Assembly: GCA_003550305.1 (NCBI GenBank)
Contig: QKYT01000020.1
Location: 221,152-285,151, forward strand
Direction of reading: 5' to 3'
DNA length: 64,000 nt
From: Glomus cerebriforme
Taxonomy: Eukaryota > Glomeromycota > Glomeromycetes > Glomerales > Glomeraceae
Below, piece after piece: positions 47,118-59,066 of the stretch. A program made the translations under genes and the position numbers. Below the pieces are notes generated by a model that was given only the letters and a program-made list of their open reading frames with translations, searched no databases and was not told where the DNA came from. Every line of letters begins with the position of its first letter. Positions within the stretch are counted from its first letter, which is position 1.

Positions 47118-47361
47118 TAAGGTTACCTGCCTAAACCTCTTCAAAATCTTACGATTAGTTTTGTCAAAATTTTACTATATATTTATTATAGTTTTGGCAG
47201 AGTTTCAGCAGTTTTGGCAATTATAATAGGTTTTGGCAGTTTTACTTTTCTCCAGAGTTTTGCCAGTTTTTTAATATAACTTTAATATAGTTTCAGCGGA
47301 ATTTCACTTTTCGGTGAAACGCCATCTTGCCTAAATCCCTAGGTTTTGGCAAGCAACCTTA
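47118..47361. mobile_element. 244-bp hAT-type MITE with 8-bp target duplication
   Basis: Termini TAAGGTTACCTGCC and, on the other strand, TAAGGTTGCTTGCC. Perfect 8-bp direct repeat TTCTAAAT at 47110-47117 and 47362-47369. The interior repeats AGTTTTGGCA on both strands. An 8-bp duplication is the hallmark of hAT elements, and hAT transposase relics lie nearby. Confidence 0.85.
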
Positions 47362-47639
47362 TTCTAAATATATGATCATTATTTAGGATAAACTAAAATA
47401 TTATTTGGCTCTTCTTCTTCTTTTGCTATATTTTAATTCCTATCATAAGTTAAATTATTTATAGTAGTCCTTGAAGAACTTTATTAATAGCCATTCATGC
47501 ATTACTCTTATAATATTCGACCATTTGATCTTTTAGAAAGTAATAATTTCTAAAGAACACATGGCCATTATGAACTACCATTTTATATTTATCTGATTAA
47601 TATTTTTTATTATTATAGATAATGCTATTAATATTCTAA

Positions 47640-48570
47640 ACAGATCAGTTCAGATCATATTTGATTTAAATTTGATCTTATTTAAATTCAATTTGAAACT
47701 AATCTGAACTGATCTGAATCTAATTAGATTTGAATCTGAACTAATCTAAAACTGATTTAAATTTGAACTAATCTGATCTAAATCTAATTATCTAAAATTA
47801 AACTGAATTAAAACTGATTTAAATCTGAAACTGATCTGATCTGAATCTAATTGTTCATTTAATTTTCTAAAAAGAAGAGAAGGAAAATGTTAATTACATT
47901 TTCTGAAAGTAAAAAAATGAAAAAAAATGAATGAAAAAGAAGAGAAAGGAGACATTAATTACATTTTCTAAAAGTATAAAAATGAAAAGAAATAAACAAA
48001 CTTATTTCTTAATTTATTCTTTCAAGTTTTATTCATTTGGCTTCATCTATTCATCCAGTTTTCTAAAAAAAAAAAAAAAGGAAATGTTAATTATATTTTC
48101 TAATAATTAAATAAAGTAAAAAAAAGAACAAACTTACATTAGTCTAAGATCCCAGTCATTCAGCTTCATCTGTTCGTCCAGATTTTCTAAAAAAAGTGAA
48201 GGATAATGTTAATTATGTTTTCTCAAGTAAAAAAAAATAAAAATAAATAAAAGAACAAACTCACTTTTAGTTCATTCAAAAACTGTTTATCTATTTATCT
48301 AGGTTTTGTCTTTAAAAAAAAAAAAGTAAAAAATAAAAATAAAAAAAAAACTTGTTTATTTTTTTATTTTTTATCAAAAAGTTATTAATATACAGATTTG
48401 AATCTGATTGAATTAGATTCAGATTTTTTGTAATATGATTTAATCTGATTAAATCAGATTCAGATCAGATTTATTTGATTCAGATCAGATTCACAGATCT
48501 TAAATTTACAAACTGATTTAAATTCATTTTAAATCAAATCTGTGAATTTAGATCAGACCAGATAGATTTT
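47640..48570 (-). repeat. TCTGAT-rich inverted flanks around micro-exon cassette array 3
   Basis: Flanks 47640-47870 and 48380-48570 are dense in AATCTGATC/GATCAGATT in both orientations. Between them, minus-strand blocks 48138-48186 (49 nt, NLDEQMKLNDWDLRL) with donor GTAAGT, and 48265-48309 (45 nt) with donor GTGAGT, plus a decayed one near 48005-48065 (donor GT lost), repeat the cassette layout. Four palindromes of type GAAAATGT-TAA-TTACATTTTC occur at about 47884, 47950, 48080 and 48200. Confidence 0.5.
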
Positions 48571-49052
48571 TTCAGAACACTAAGTACCATAAGTAATATT
48601 AAGTAATTTAATTAACTGTTTGAGAATTTTTTTTTAGTTTTTTTACATTTTTCATTTAAGCACTTGAAGTGCATATTCTTTTTTCCTATAAATCTATTTT
48701 TTACTAGTAAATGCTAGTAAGTTCATACTCTCTTTTTGTATTTTCAAAGTGCTCTATTACTTGTTATGCTGTAAAGTTGAATATATTATCTTTCATAGAT
48801 ATTTTAAATTTGATATAACCTATAAAAATTACATTTATATTAAGATAATTACCATCATAATCTTCTCTAACCAAAAATTTCTTATCTATTCCTATTTAGA
48901 AGTCTGGCTTTATTTTCTTTAAAAGTATAACATTTGCTTTTCTCAGAAAATATTTTTTACTTACTTTACTTAATTCACAAATAGATTAATATTTATCAAA
49001 AATTTTGAAACCATACTTCTATTTATCATTTATTGTATTATTCTTTATATAT

Positions 49053-49171
49053 TTCCTTACGAAATAGATTTTTTTGAATTATAACTGATATAATACAAAG
49101 ATATAATTTGATATAGTTCATATGTTTTATTAGTAAAAATTATAATTATCATAATTGATTTTGCCTATGAT
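49053..49171 (+). repeat. 119-bp direct repeat, copy 1
   Basis: Shares GAAATAGATTTTTTT, TCATATGTTTTATTAGTAAA and ATAATTGATTTTGCCTATGA with 56111-56229 in the same orientation, 7 kb apart. Possibly terminal or leader sequence of one element family. Confidence 0.6.
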
Positions 49172-49629
49172 TAAGGCTGGCCCCGAAATTAGTTCACCTA
49201 AAATCTGAAATCTGAAATTCTGAAACGGAAATCTAAAATCATTTTGGCATGTCAAAATGTATGCTAAAATCTGAAATTGATGCCAAATTATAAACTTAAT
49301 ACCAAAATTTAAATTAGATAGAAATTCATTTATTTATTTTAAATTTATGTAAAATTACATATTTCTTATATAAGAAAATAAAAAATATAGATATGACATA
49401 AGCAAATATTTGATAATTATCACAAGATGCAGTAAATGTGATCTCTTTAGGATTAGNAAAAAAAAAANCAAGAAAAAAAAAGGTTTAAGCGCCAAAAAAA
49501 ATTATAAATCAAATATATAAAAAATTGATTTTAAAGCTTCTTAAAATAAAAAATTATCTGTAATATATAAGAAAAAATTAAATATATAAAATTAGTTTAA
49601 TAATTAATACATAAATAATTTAAGAAAGA

Positions 49630-50135
49630 GATATCACCTTCTTTCTCTTTATGAATTATTTCTTCTTTCTCCTTCTCGAATATTCATGTATTCGCTATGA
49701 ACCTCATCAATCGTAACTAAAAAAGTATAATATTTAATTTTTATTTTGTATGAATTATTATTTTTAAAATAAAATTATTTGGTAAATAAATATAAATTAG
49801 TTCTTACTACCTGGTCTTTTCCATGGCTCTTCCTTAAATAATTCAAAGTATAATTTTCCATTTCATATATCACGACCTTTATTATCCCCCAACTTATATA
49901 CTACTTGGTCCTAAAAAAATATTAATACATAAATAATAATATATTAAAATAACACAGATATATTTACCAAATGCTTTCGTAATAAATTCTTCCACTTCAT
50001 TTTTATTTGCGATCTCATGTATCTAGTGCCAAAACATTTATTAATTTTCTCTGTAATACTCCTCCAAAATTCAGCTTAATTCTAACTTGCTAAGCTCCAA
50101 AATTTATCATTTCTGCTCATTTTTTGATTGAACAA
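49630..50135 (-). pseudogene. Myb/SANT-like gene relic with recognisable introns
   Basis: Reading the minus strand: MSRNDKFWSLASQN, a TAA, then EFWRSITEKINKCFGTRYMR and QIKMKWKNLLRKHL up to a donor near 49968; next exon after TTTTTTAG reads DQVVYKLGDNKGRDI, a TGA, then NGKLYFELFKEEPWKRP; the last exon VTIDEVHSEYMNIREGERRN ends at TAA. The Trp spacing and Q...KWKNL fit a Myb/SANT-like DNA-binding domain as often carried with transposons. At least two stops break it. Confidence 0.55.
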
Positions 50136-50649
50136 GTATTTGCACTATTCATTTATCCAAATTATTCTAATTCGATTATAATAATTTACTGTACGAGATT
50201 GAGAAATTCAGACGTTAGCCATCATATTATTTATTATTCTAGAAAAATTGAAAAAAAATTTGAAATATTTTAGATATCTTATNTCTTTTTATAAATATAA
50301 TTCTCATATCNAATTTGCACTTATGCAATTATGAATGAATGAATCATATTNGAACTACTAATGCAATTAATCAAATGAGTAATCAACTAATAAGTAATTA
50401 ACTAATAAGTAATAATTTTGTAATGATTGTATAATGAAATCTAACAACAACAGATGTAAGTATGTGACAAATTATTGGATTGAAATTGGATTGAATTTGG
50501 ATTGAATAAAAATCAATAATTTTTATATTAATTATTAATAAAAATTTGAATGTTTTAAAAACAGATTGAAAATAGATTGAAAATTTTGATTATCACCCCC
50601 CAGTCGTGACATTTAGTATATTATACTAATTTAGGAACAATAAACAATT

Positions 50650-52560
50650 TAAAAATTTACAGTACACTAATTAATCAAGAAATCTTGATGCAAGTTCTGA
50701 GACATCATAATCCTCTACTGGTTCTTTAGGAATATCATCGTTATTATTATCATCGTTATCATCAATATCATCATCATTTTCTTCATTATCACAGATCTCT
50801 GATAAATAGAACTTCATCTACATCAAATATCTTCTCTAATATTAATACTAATACTATGTGATTTGAAATTTCATTAGGCTTTACTAATATTCTTTCAGGT
50901 TCGCTATCCTCAAAATCCTCTTCAAGGTTATCCAAAGATTTGTCAACCATAACTTTTAATTTATCTTTAGAATATTTTGAACTTATATATTTTAATTCAT
51001 CATTTACTTTTGAAACATAATATGATCGAATCTTAGCCATAGATTCAACTTTTGATGTTTGTAAACTAAGTCTTCTCTTGTCATAGAACCATTCAAGAAT
51101 TGAGAATACTCTTTTACAACTAGCGCTGTGAGGTACAACGAATAGAACATAAAGAGCAAGTTCTTGCAAATAATTGCTAGTATCATCAACAACAAGCCAT
51201 CATAATATAGGAGTTTCATCTGAATCTCTAATTACTTCGTTATAAGGTTCTAGTTTAAGTTCATATTTACATATTTGAGAGAGAAGCTTCTTGCATGATT
51301 TTTGGTTATTTCCCATCTTTTTCCAAATATTATCAGCAGCTGAAGCAATTAAAGAATATTTTCCACTTCGTAATCCTTGTGCTATGAAAATAATTATAAT
51401 TATTAGCTGTTATTTGTTATTACATAAATAAAAAATATATATATATATTTTTTTTATATACCTTGAAATCTTGGATGTAAAAAGTAAGCTAACAGATATA
51501 AAGAAATATCAAATTCTTTCCATCTTTTGTTAAACACCTGTATTGCATGTTTCTGAAATGATACTAAATTACTTGAATTAAAATGTTTGATTTCATAAAC
51601 TAAACGAATCATTTGGATAAATGCATCGGCCAAATTAGTTTGGTTTTCTTCAAGCATTAATATTGCATTTTTGATAGGTCAGAATAGTTTAGCTAAAGTA
51701 TTAATTTTATCATAAAAATCAGTTCTTTTTAAGAATTTTTTTAACATTAGAATTAGTAATTTTCTTGGAATGATTAGTTATTACCTAAATAATAAAGGTT
51801 AAATATATATCTTAAATAAATTAAAAATATAATAAATATAACTTCATCAAGAACCCGTTTCATTCTAACAATTGAATAAGTTGCCTCATACATGGATATC
51901 GATCTTATTTTAATAAAAGTTTTCAATCCACCACCTTCAATTTTTAGAATCTTTGCAGATTCAGTTAATAAATTGTTGCAAATATGTGATGTTTTAAAAT
52001 AATTGGTAATACTATTACAAGCAACTAAAATTTTAGAAGCTATTTCATGATCTATTAAAGTTAATATATTATTTAATATGATGAATTCTTTTATTATGAC
52101 ATTAAGAAATCATGAATTAAACTAATTAAAAGAAAAATTAATAAAATATTACCCAAGATTGACTTCATGATTAGATTTATAAAATGAGCAATATATCTCA
52201 AATTTAATATTGAAGGATACTTCTTAGAAATAATTTCTTGAGCTACATTCGATGCATTATCAATGATAACTATACTAAACTTTTTTGCCCTAATCTTTTT
52301 TATAATCTTTTTTATTTCAGATGCGAGGAATTCTCCAGTATGATGAGATGAAGAAAAATCCTGAAGACAATAAAGATATTGCTGATTAGAAGAAGTTAAT
52401 ACGACAAAATTAGATAGTATTTTTCTATATTTGTATCTTCATTTCTTTAAAATCATTTTGAATAAATTTTATCCTTATAAGATATTTACTATTATTTATT
52501 ACATCTAAAATCTCTTTAGTTTACTTTTCAGTTATTCTAGCTTTATATTTTTTCTTTATT
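50650..52560 (-). pseudogene. hAT-family transposase, decayed
   Basis: The C-terminal hAT dimerisation domain is well preserved: LQELALYVLFVVPHSASCKR, VFSILEWFYDKRRLSLQTSK, VESMAKIRSYY (about 51190-51000). Upstream on the minus strand: an intron near 51462-51381, NLADAFIQMIRLVYEIKHF, ILVACNSITNYFKTSHICNN with LYEATYSIVR-like sequence, and VIVIDNASNVAQEIISKKYP. Trp-rich LWWLVVDD before the dimerisation domain has one TGA in place of a Trp. N-terminal BED finger not found. The tail after the domain is acidic. A plausible past source for the 8-bp-duplication MITE at 47.1 kb. Confidence 0.75.
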
Positions 52561-54945
52561 ACTAAAATAAAATCCATTCATACAAATCAGATTAAAAAGG
52601 CATAATTAGCATTAGTATCTACTTTAAATATTTTTTTACAATTTGAATTTCCTTTTGCTATACTTCTCAATGTTCTTCATTATTTGAAAATGTAATTGGT
52701 TAAGAAACTTTTTTTATCTAAATTTCAAAATCTTTCTTTATGATAAGCTTAAGTTCTTGAACCTAAACTTACTTCATAATTATTTTTAGGTATAGGTTTT
52801 AGATTAGCTTTTAAATAAATTTAGGAGCTTAATTAACTAGAACTAACTCTGACACTTGATTTTTAATTAGATATAGATATTTTCTATTTAAGTGAACATT
52901 TTGATCATGAGTCTTTTTAAAATCATCTTTTTTATATTAAAAATACAAAGATATCATTTTATATATAAATATATAAATTCAGTTATTTACATTAATATAG
53001 AAAAAAACTTCTGTTTAAAATAAATATTTAATTTATTTTTTCACTTTCTGATTATAAATCTTCAAAAGAAAAATATCTTTCTTACTAATTTTTATATTTT
53101 TTTTATACCTTCTGGATAGATATTTTCTTTTTTTCAAATTTATGGCCTCCTTTGAAACTATGCTTTTATAGGATAGAAAAACCAATTATTTTTTTTTATA
53201 TATTCTAGATAAATATATTTTTTTCAAATTTATAAAAAAAAAAGGTAAAAAATATGCAAATAGTTTATTATATAATCTAGTATATTAATAGGTTTTAGGA
53301 TAAAACTTTCCTTTAATTGTAAACTTTCTTCCAATCAAAAGATATAGGTAATTAGATATTCACTTATACTCTAAATTTATATTATATATTTTTTTTTTAT
53401 AATTTGCTTCTTCCTTAGTTATAGATTTTAAGGTAAACTTTTTCTTTGGTTATATATCTTAAAATATATGCTTTTTTAATTTATTTATACTGCATTTTAT
53501 ATAAAGACTTTGCTATACTTTACCTATAGGCTATAGTAAACCCTAAATAAATGTAAAGTATTTATCTCATATAATAGCATATATTAGGAAAGGATAGCAT
53601 ATATGTCAGAAATATAGCATTCATATTTATATTATTCTAAAGGACTTATACTTATATTTCCATTATTTTCCTTCCTATTGAACTGTGTATTTCGTTATTA
53701 GGCTAAAATCCTCTTTTTTATGCTTTTCTTTCAGCAAATACTACCATTATGGTATGCTAGATAGAAAGTTATAAGAGAGCATATAAAATTGACATATTAG
53801 CTTTATATATATACAGTATACTATTGGTATAAATTGTCCTTTTTTTAGAAAGAATAGCCTATAAATTCTAATATAGTTTGCTCTTTTTCTTGCAATCACA
53901 ATATGAGAGACTATAGTATTAGGTAATATATTATTTTGTACATACCAATCTGCTCTCAAATGCATTTTTTTTATATACCTACTTAATCCTTTCATTGCAT
54001 GTAGTTGAAAGGTAATTTGTATACTATTGGCTTATTTATTATATTTATAATTACTTACCATTCTATTTCACTTTATATACAAATAATACAATAGCCTAAC
54101 TATATATATTTATAATTTGTTTATACTGCATTTCAATTATAGAATTTATAAAAACTATTATAAAGCAACTAGTAATAATTATAATTTAATTAAATACTAG
54201 TTACTAATTACTTATTGTTTTGCAATTAAAGCTCATTATAGTAAATCTTATAGTAAAATCATAATATAATAAACTTTTTTTGATTTTTTAATTCAATTTT
54301 TTATAATAAATTTCTCTTAATATTAATTTAAATATTTTGATAATATTTTTTAATATTATTAAGTAGCAAAGAAGGTAGACAAACAAGAGGTATATTTTTT
54401 TTCACTCTATTAGTTATTATTTAGATTTTCTTTTAGCTTAATTTCTGCTATTTAATATTTCTGGTATTTTTTTTGATTAAATTTATCCCTTTAAATACCA
54501 AGAATAACATTATATTATATAGCTATTCTGACCTAATTTTAATTATTTCTAATATATCAAAAATTTTATACTATGCTATTTGCTTTAGAAAAGTATTGCA
54601 AGCATAAAGAATATAAAATATCTGAAATGCTGAAGATGTGACTTTGCAAAACTAATATGTATATTAATTTTATATGATATTCTGAAATTAATTTTAAAAG
54701 AAATCTTTCAGAATAAAAAATTACACCTAATCTTGCTATCATTTTAGGAATCTTTTGAAATTAAAAATATATTCATTTAATTTTAATATTGGATTGCTTT
54801 AGAGTATAAAAAATAATGCATTTGATTTAAATATATTAGAACTGGTATATTTATTTTTAATTTTATTTATAATTTTTAATTTCAACCAAAATTATAAGTA
54901 TACATATAAATTTTCTTTTTAGAAATTTGTGTAATCTTGTATTAC
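52561..54945. other. A+T-rich repeat-derived DNA
   Basis: No gene supported. T-rich with scattered short inverted and tandem motifs; short open stretches on the minus strand (for example 53747-53995) have no recognisable domain. Confidence 0.3.
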
Positions 54946-55348
54946 CTAAACTTGATTACCAAAAACTTTTTAGCTATATGCCAAATCCCAAAATATTTTA
55001 GTATATACAAGTTACTGAAATTCCAAATTCTAAATTGATGCCAAAATTTCAAATTATCACTAAAATTTTAAATTGATACTAAAATTTCAAATTATCATCA
55101 AAATTCCAAAATCCTGAAACTCTAAACTTTAGTTATTTTTTTAAGAGAAATTTTTTCAATTTATTTTTATATAATTATGACCAAAATCTATGATTTATAG
55201 ATTTTGGGATTTCATTAATAATTTAGGATTTTGGTATCAATTTGGGATTTAAGATTTAGGATTTTAACAAATTTCTGAAATTGCATTTCAGTATATGCTG
55301 AATCTCAAATAAATTTTGGCATATAGAGATTTTGGCATCCAAGTTTAG
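54946..55348. mobile_element. 403-bp fold-back element
   Basis: Ends CTAAACTTG and CAAGTTTAG, flanked by TAC on both sides (54943-54945, 55349-55351). Arms are inverted and rich in ATGCCAAAAT/ATTTTGGCAT and AAATTTCAGAAATT motifs. A relative, not closed, lies at 49185-49330. Confidence 0.65.
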
Positions 55349-58199
55349 TACTACCATTTGATCTAATTTTCATAGGAAATAAAATTGTCTTTTTGAAAGA
55401 TTATCTAAAGCAAATCTATTCCAGTATCGCTAATATTTTTTTACCCCATGTGATTTATTAATTTTGGCTTAAATTATTAAACTATTATTAGCCAAATTAA
55501 AAATTTTGGTAAATGCTATTATCTTAAAAAAAAAGTTTTTTTCATAAATAATAAATTTTTCTAATATTTAATATTACAATACAATACTATAATATAATTA
55601 AAAAGATGAAAAACTAATTTATTTGTATTTTATTAAGCTTTAATAAATAATAAGTAATATTAAAAAACTTCTATACTAAAATACAAAATCTAAAATGTTA
55701 AAATATCAAAATTTAAGCATGAAGTTTCTGTATAAAAAAAAACAAAAAAGATATATATAATTAGTAATAATAATATTATTATAAAAAGCATACATAGTTT
55801 TGCAAATATTTAATAAAATTTAATGTTTAAGTATTTTTATATCTGCTGAACAACTTTTAGTTAATAAAGTTAGCTTAGTTTAAAGTTCTTAAACTATGCT
55901 GTGAAGTCTATATAAAAAAACATATTATTAAAATATTAAACCCAAAAAAATAAATATTTATAAACTCTCTTTTAAAAATAAAGTTATAAAAATATTTAAA
56001 AAAAATAATATACCTTATATTAAATATAAAATTTACAGCAACCAAAAATGCAAAAGGTAGAGGGAGAGAAAATCAAAAATACTGAAATAAATCATTATAT
56101 ACAGTATACTTTCCTGTGAAATAGATTTTTTTAAATTATGATTAATATAACACAAAGACGTAATTCGATATAATTCATATGTTTTATTAGTAAAAATTAT
56201 GACCGTCATAATTGATTTTGCCTATGACGAAATATTTTGACAATAGCTTTTAATTTTGCTGGAAAGTATAATATCTGATATACAGTATGTAACGTATATG
56301 TTATACAAATCAAAAGTCATATGAAGGTGAAAAAAGTGTTGATGATACTGGAAAAGATCTAAAGTAAAAACAAATTATGTGATTTATAAAAATACAAATT
56401 TATAAATTATTTTTGAACTAATTATCTAGAGCAAAGCGAAGGACTATATATTTTTATGCGAGATGATAACCATTATGATCACGTGGCGATTTCCATTTGT
56501 CCAGTCACATACCTTAAATTTGATTGATTAATAATAAATAAATATTGACTACTAAAAAAAAGTAAAAATAAAAATATGCGTTCCAGATTTAAAATGGTTT
56601 CTATTTTTAGTTATAATATAAACTTAAAAATTTTGAAGTAAGTATATTTTAGCCTGTTCTGTAAGTTTATTTAAGGAAATAAAGTAGGTTAAAAATACTG
56701 GTTTTGACTTTACATATGGATGAATGAACTTTACCAATTATATCCAAAGATGAATAAATTAATTTTGATAAAAATGAAAAAAGTCAAATAAATCAAAAAT
56801 GGTATTAATAACCTTATTTTGCACTCTAAGTAAACTTGCAGAGCAGGCTAAAATACACTTAATATATATATTTTGGAAAGTTATATAAGTGGAGAAAGTT
56901 TTATTTGGACAAGCAATTTTTCCTAAGTCACGTGATTTTCCGCTTTAGCCATTGGAGTTTGTTAACGTCTCGTGATTAGGTTATACCAAATTTTTTTTAA
57001 TATAGATAGAATAGATTATATCGATCTTTGATCAATATTTCCCTTCCAAAACAACTTTTTATGATACTATATAAAGATTCAATGTAAATTGTATGGACTA
57101 ATTTTGCACTTATTATACAGTACATCCTATTTTTATTTTTCATTATTCCCTTGTCTTTATAATATTATACACGTGATGCAAAGGTTTACTTGAGATCTCC
57201 TTTAATGTTGTGGTCTTTTTTCCACCTGATAACTTGTGAATAAAAGAAAAACTTTCAAAAACTAAAAGTTTTTATTATTATACAACTGCTATTATTGTCA
57301 TTATTCAAGAAGGGAAACGAATTTGAGATAACGCCATCCAAAATATTAAAAAGCGGCTAACGGAACTGAATATGTGACTAATTTAATATTCTTATTGGGA
57401 TGTGTCATACTCTTTTTATTTATATTAAAAATTAACCAATTTAATCATATGTATAACCCATAATTATGTGCATTTTTTTTTTAAAAAAATATTTTGGTAT
57501 CATATATACCAAAAAAATTGCGATCTACTATCTTCCCCATTTTTTTCCCCTACGAAAAAGCATTATAAATCATGTGATATAAACCTAAACGCGCATATCG
57601 GTACATTATCGGTACATATTTTTTAATAATTGTTATAAATCTTGGGTGATACAGACGCATAATAAAATTAAAAAGAAAGCTTAAAAGGAAATTTATATTG
57701 CCAAATATGTAAAGAATCTACTACAATACTTAAAAAAAACTGGAACGAGCCTTAGATATTCCTGCTCATAATTTTAAACTTTGGATTGACCGCATTATCG
57801 AATCAATCAGGAAATGATATGAGCTTTTACAAAATATTAAAAATATTATCAATTGATTAAAGATTTTTTAAGATTTAACTCCATTCGTGGTGGAGATAAC
57901 ATATCGAATGCCGTGTAACACAGACCGGTCTCCAGATATTATTCAGAAATTACACTATAAAGGGAGTGAAAGGTTTAAATCAATGACATTTTTTTTTCTC
58001 AAATTACATAATTTTTTTTAACTTTCCTGAAAATTCAAGAGCTAAACCTCACAAAAAAAATCATGTAAACTAAATTCACTAAATTGAAAAAAAAATGATG
58101 TTCTTATATAAAGATTACATATTCGGCGTAATTATGATGTAAAGATCAACAACCAATCATGGATTGTTTATGATGTAAAAGTAAATCATTGTTTAATTT
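55349..58199. other. repeat-poor A+T-rich spacer leading to the SMP-like gene
   Basis: Apart from the direct repeat at 56111-56229, I see no gene. CACGTG occurs at 56480-56485, 56929-56934 and 57170-57175. Short palindrome TTTGGTATCATATATACCAAA near 57492. Confidence 0.35.
56111..56229 (+). repeat. 119-bp direct repeat, copy 2
   Basis: Partner of 49053-49171; identity by eye is about 85-90%. Confidence 0.6.
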
Positions 58200-58208
58200 T
58201 ATATAAAA
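58200..58208 (+). promoter_or_regulatory. TATA box of the SMP-like gene
   Basis: TATATAAAAGG about 80 nt before the ATG, with CCAATCAT about 50 bp further upstream; a well-formed core promoter. Confidence 0.6.
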
Positions 58209-58285
58209 GGTCTTCAAAAAATGTTCATTCGTTCAGATGCAATTCAAATAATCAATATACAGTTTATTATAATTAATATTGAAAT

Positions 58286-59066
58286 ATGGAATATCCAAAC
58301 GCAACTTATGGTGATCGCAGTGATGAGGAGATAGTAAAGGAACGATTACAATACTTAGACAGTAAATTAGGTCAAGGTGATGGCACTCACGAAAGAGTAC
58401 CTCCAGAAAAAGAAAGGGAACATTTATCCGAATTGAAGACGCTTGCTTCTGAACATGCTAGGGAACAAAAAGGCATTACAAAAGGAAGTACGGCTGCAAT
58501 TGCTCAATCTGCATTAGGAAAATATGCTTCGGCCATGGGGGTTCGCAAAAGTACAATATTAAATATTTTAAATTCATTATCGTAATTACTAAATTCTTTT
58601 TTTTTTATTTTCATCTCAGACTGAAATTGGTGTACCAGGTATAGATATCCTCTATATCCTCTCTTTAATCTTGTAATTTTTATTTAGTTAATGTAATCAA
58701 AATCTTTTATCCAGGTGTCAACGTCCAAGGAAGCACCAACTTTGCTGATCATCCAGTTGATGAAGAGAAGTTGCTTCATGAATTGAAAGTAAGAAATAAG
58801 ATCTTTATTAAATTATTATCATAAATGATGATGCTTTATACAATCTTAACAGGAGGAAGCTAAACATCGTGAAAGATATGAAGATATAACACAAGGAACC
58901 ATTGATAGATCTCCGGCTGCGCAAGTTCAATCTTCAGCTGATAAACTTGAAAAAGTCATTAAACAAGTACGTATTACCAAAAGTTACTTAGTTTAACATT
59001 TTTATCTATTATATATTAATCATAGATTCTTCTCCTCTAATGTAATAGGATAAAGGTGAAGAGTAA
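58286..59066 (+). CDS. small hydrophilic SMP/LEA-like protein
   Basis: Five exons, 58286-58540, 58620-58638 (19 nt), 58715-58788, 58853-58966 and 59049-59066, sum to 480 nt, 159 aa. Starts MEYPNATYGDRSDEEIVKER; contains GITKGSTAAIAQSALGKYAS, then across the short exon TEIGVPGVNVQGSTNFADHP, and ends DKLEKVIKQDKGEE. Highly charged, no signal peptide or membrane segment. The GSTAA.AQSA pattern recalls the seed-maturation-protein repeat of stress proteins, here possibly twice (second: TIDRSPAAQVQSSADKL). The first donor would be GTTCGC, weak; without splicing the frame runs to 58585 and gives 99 aa. Tight TATA promoter suggests inducible expression. Function is an inference. Confidence 0.65.
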
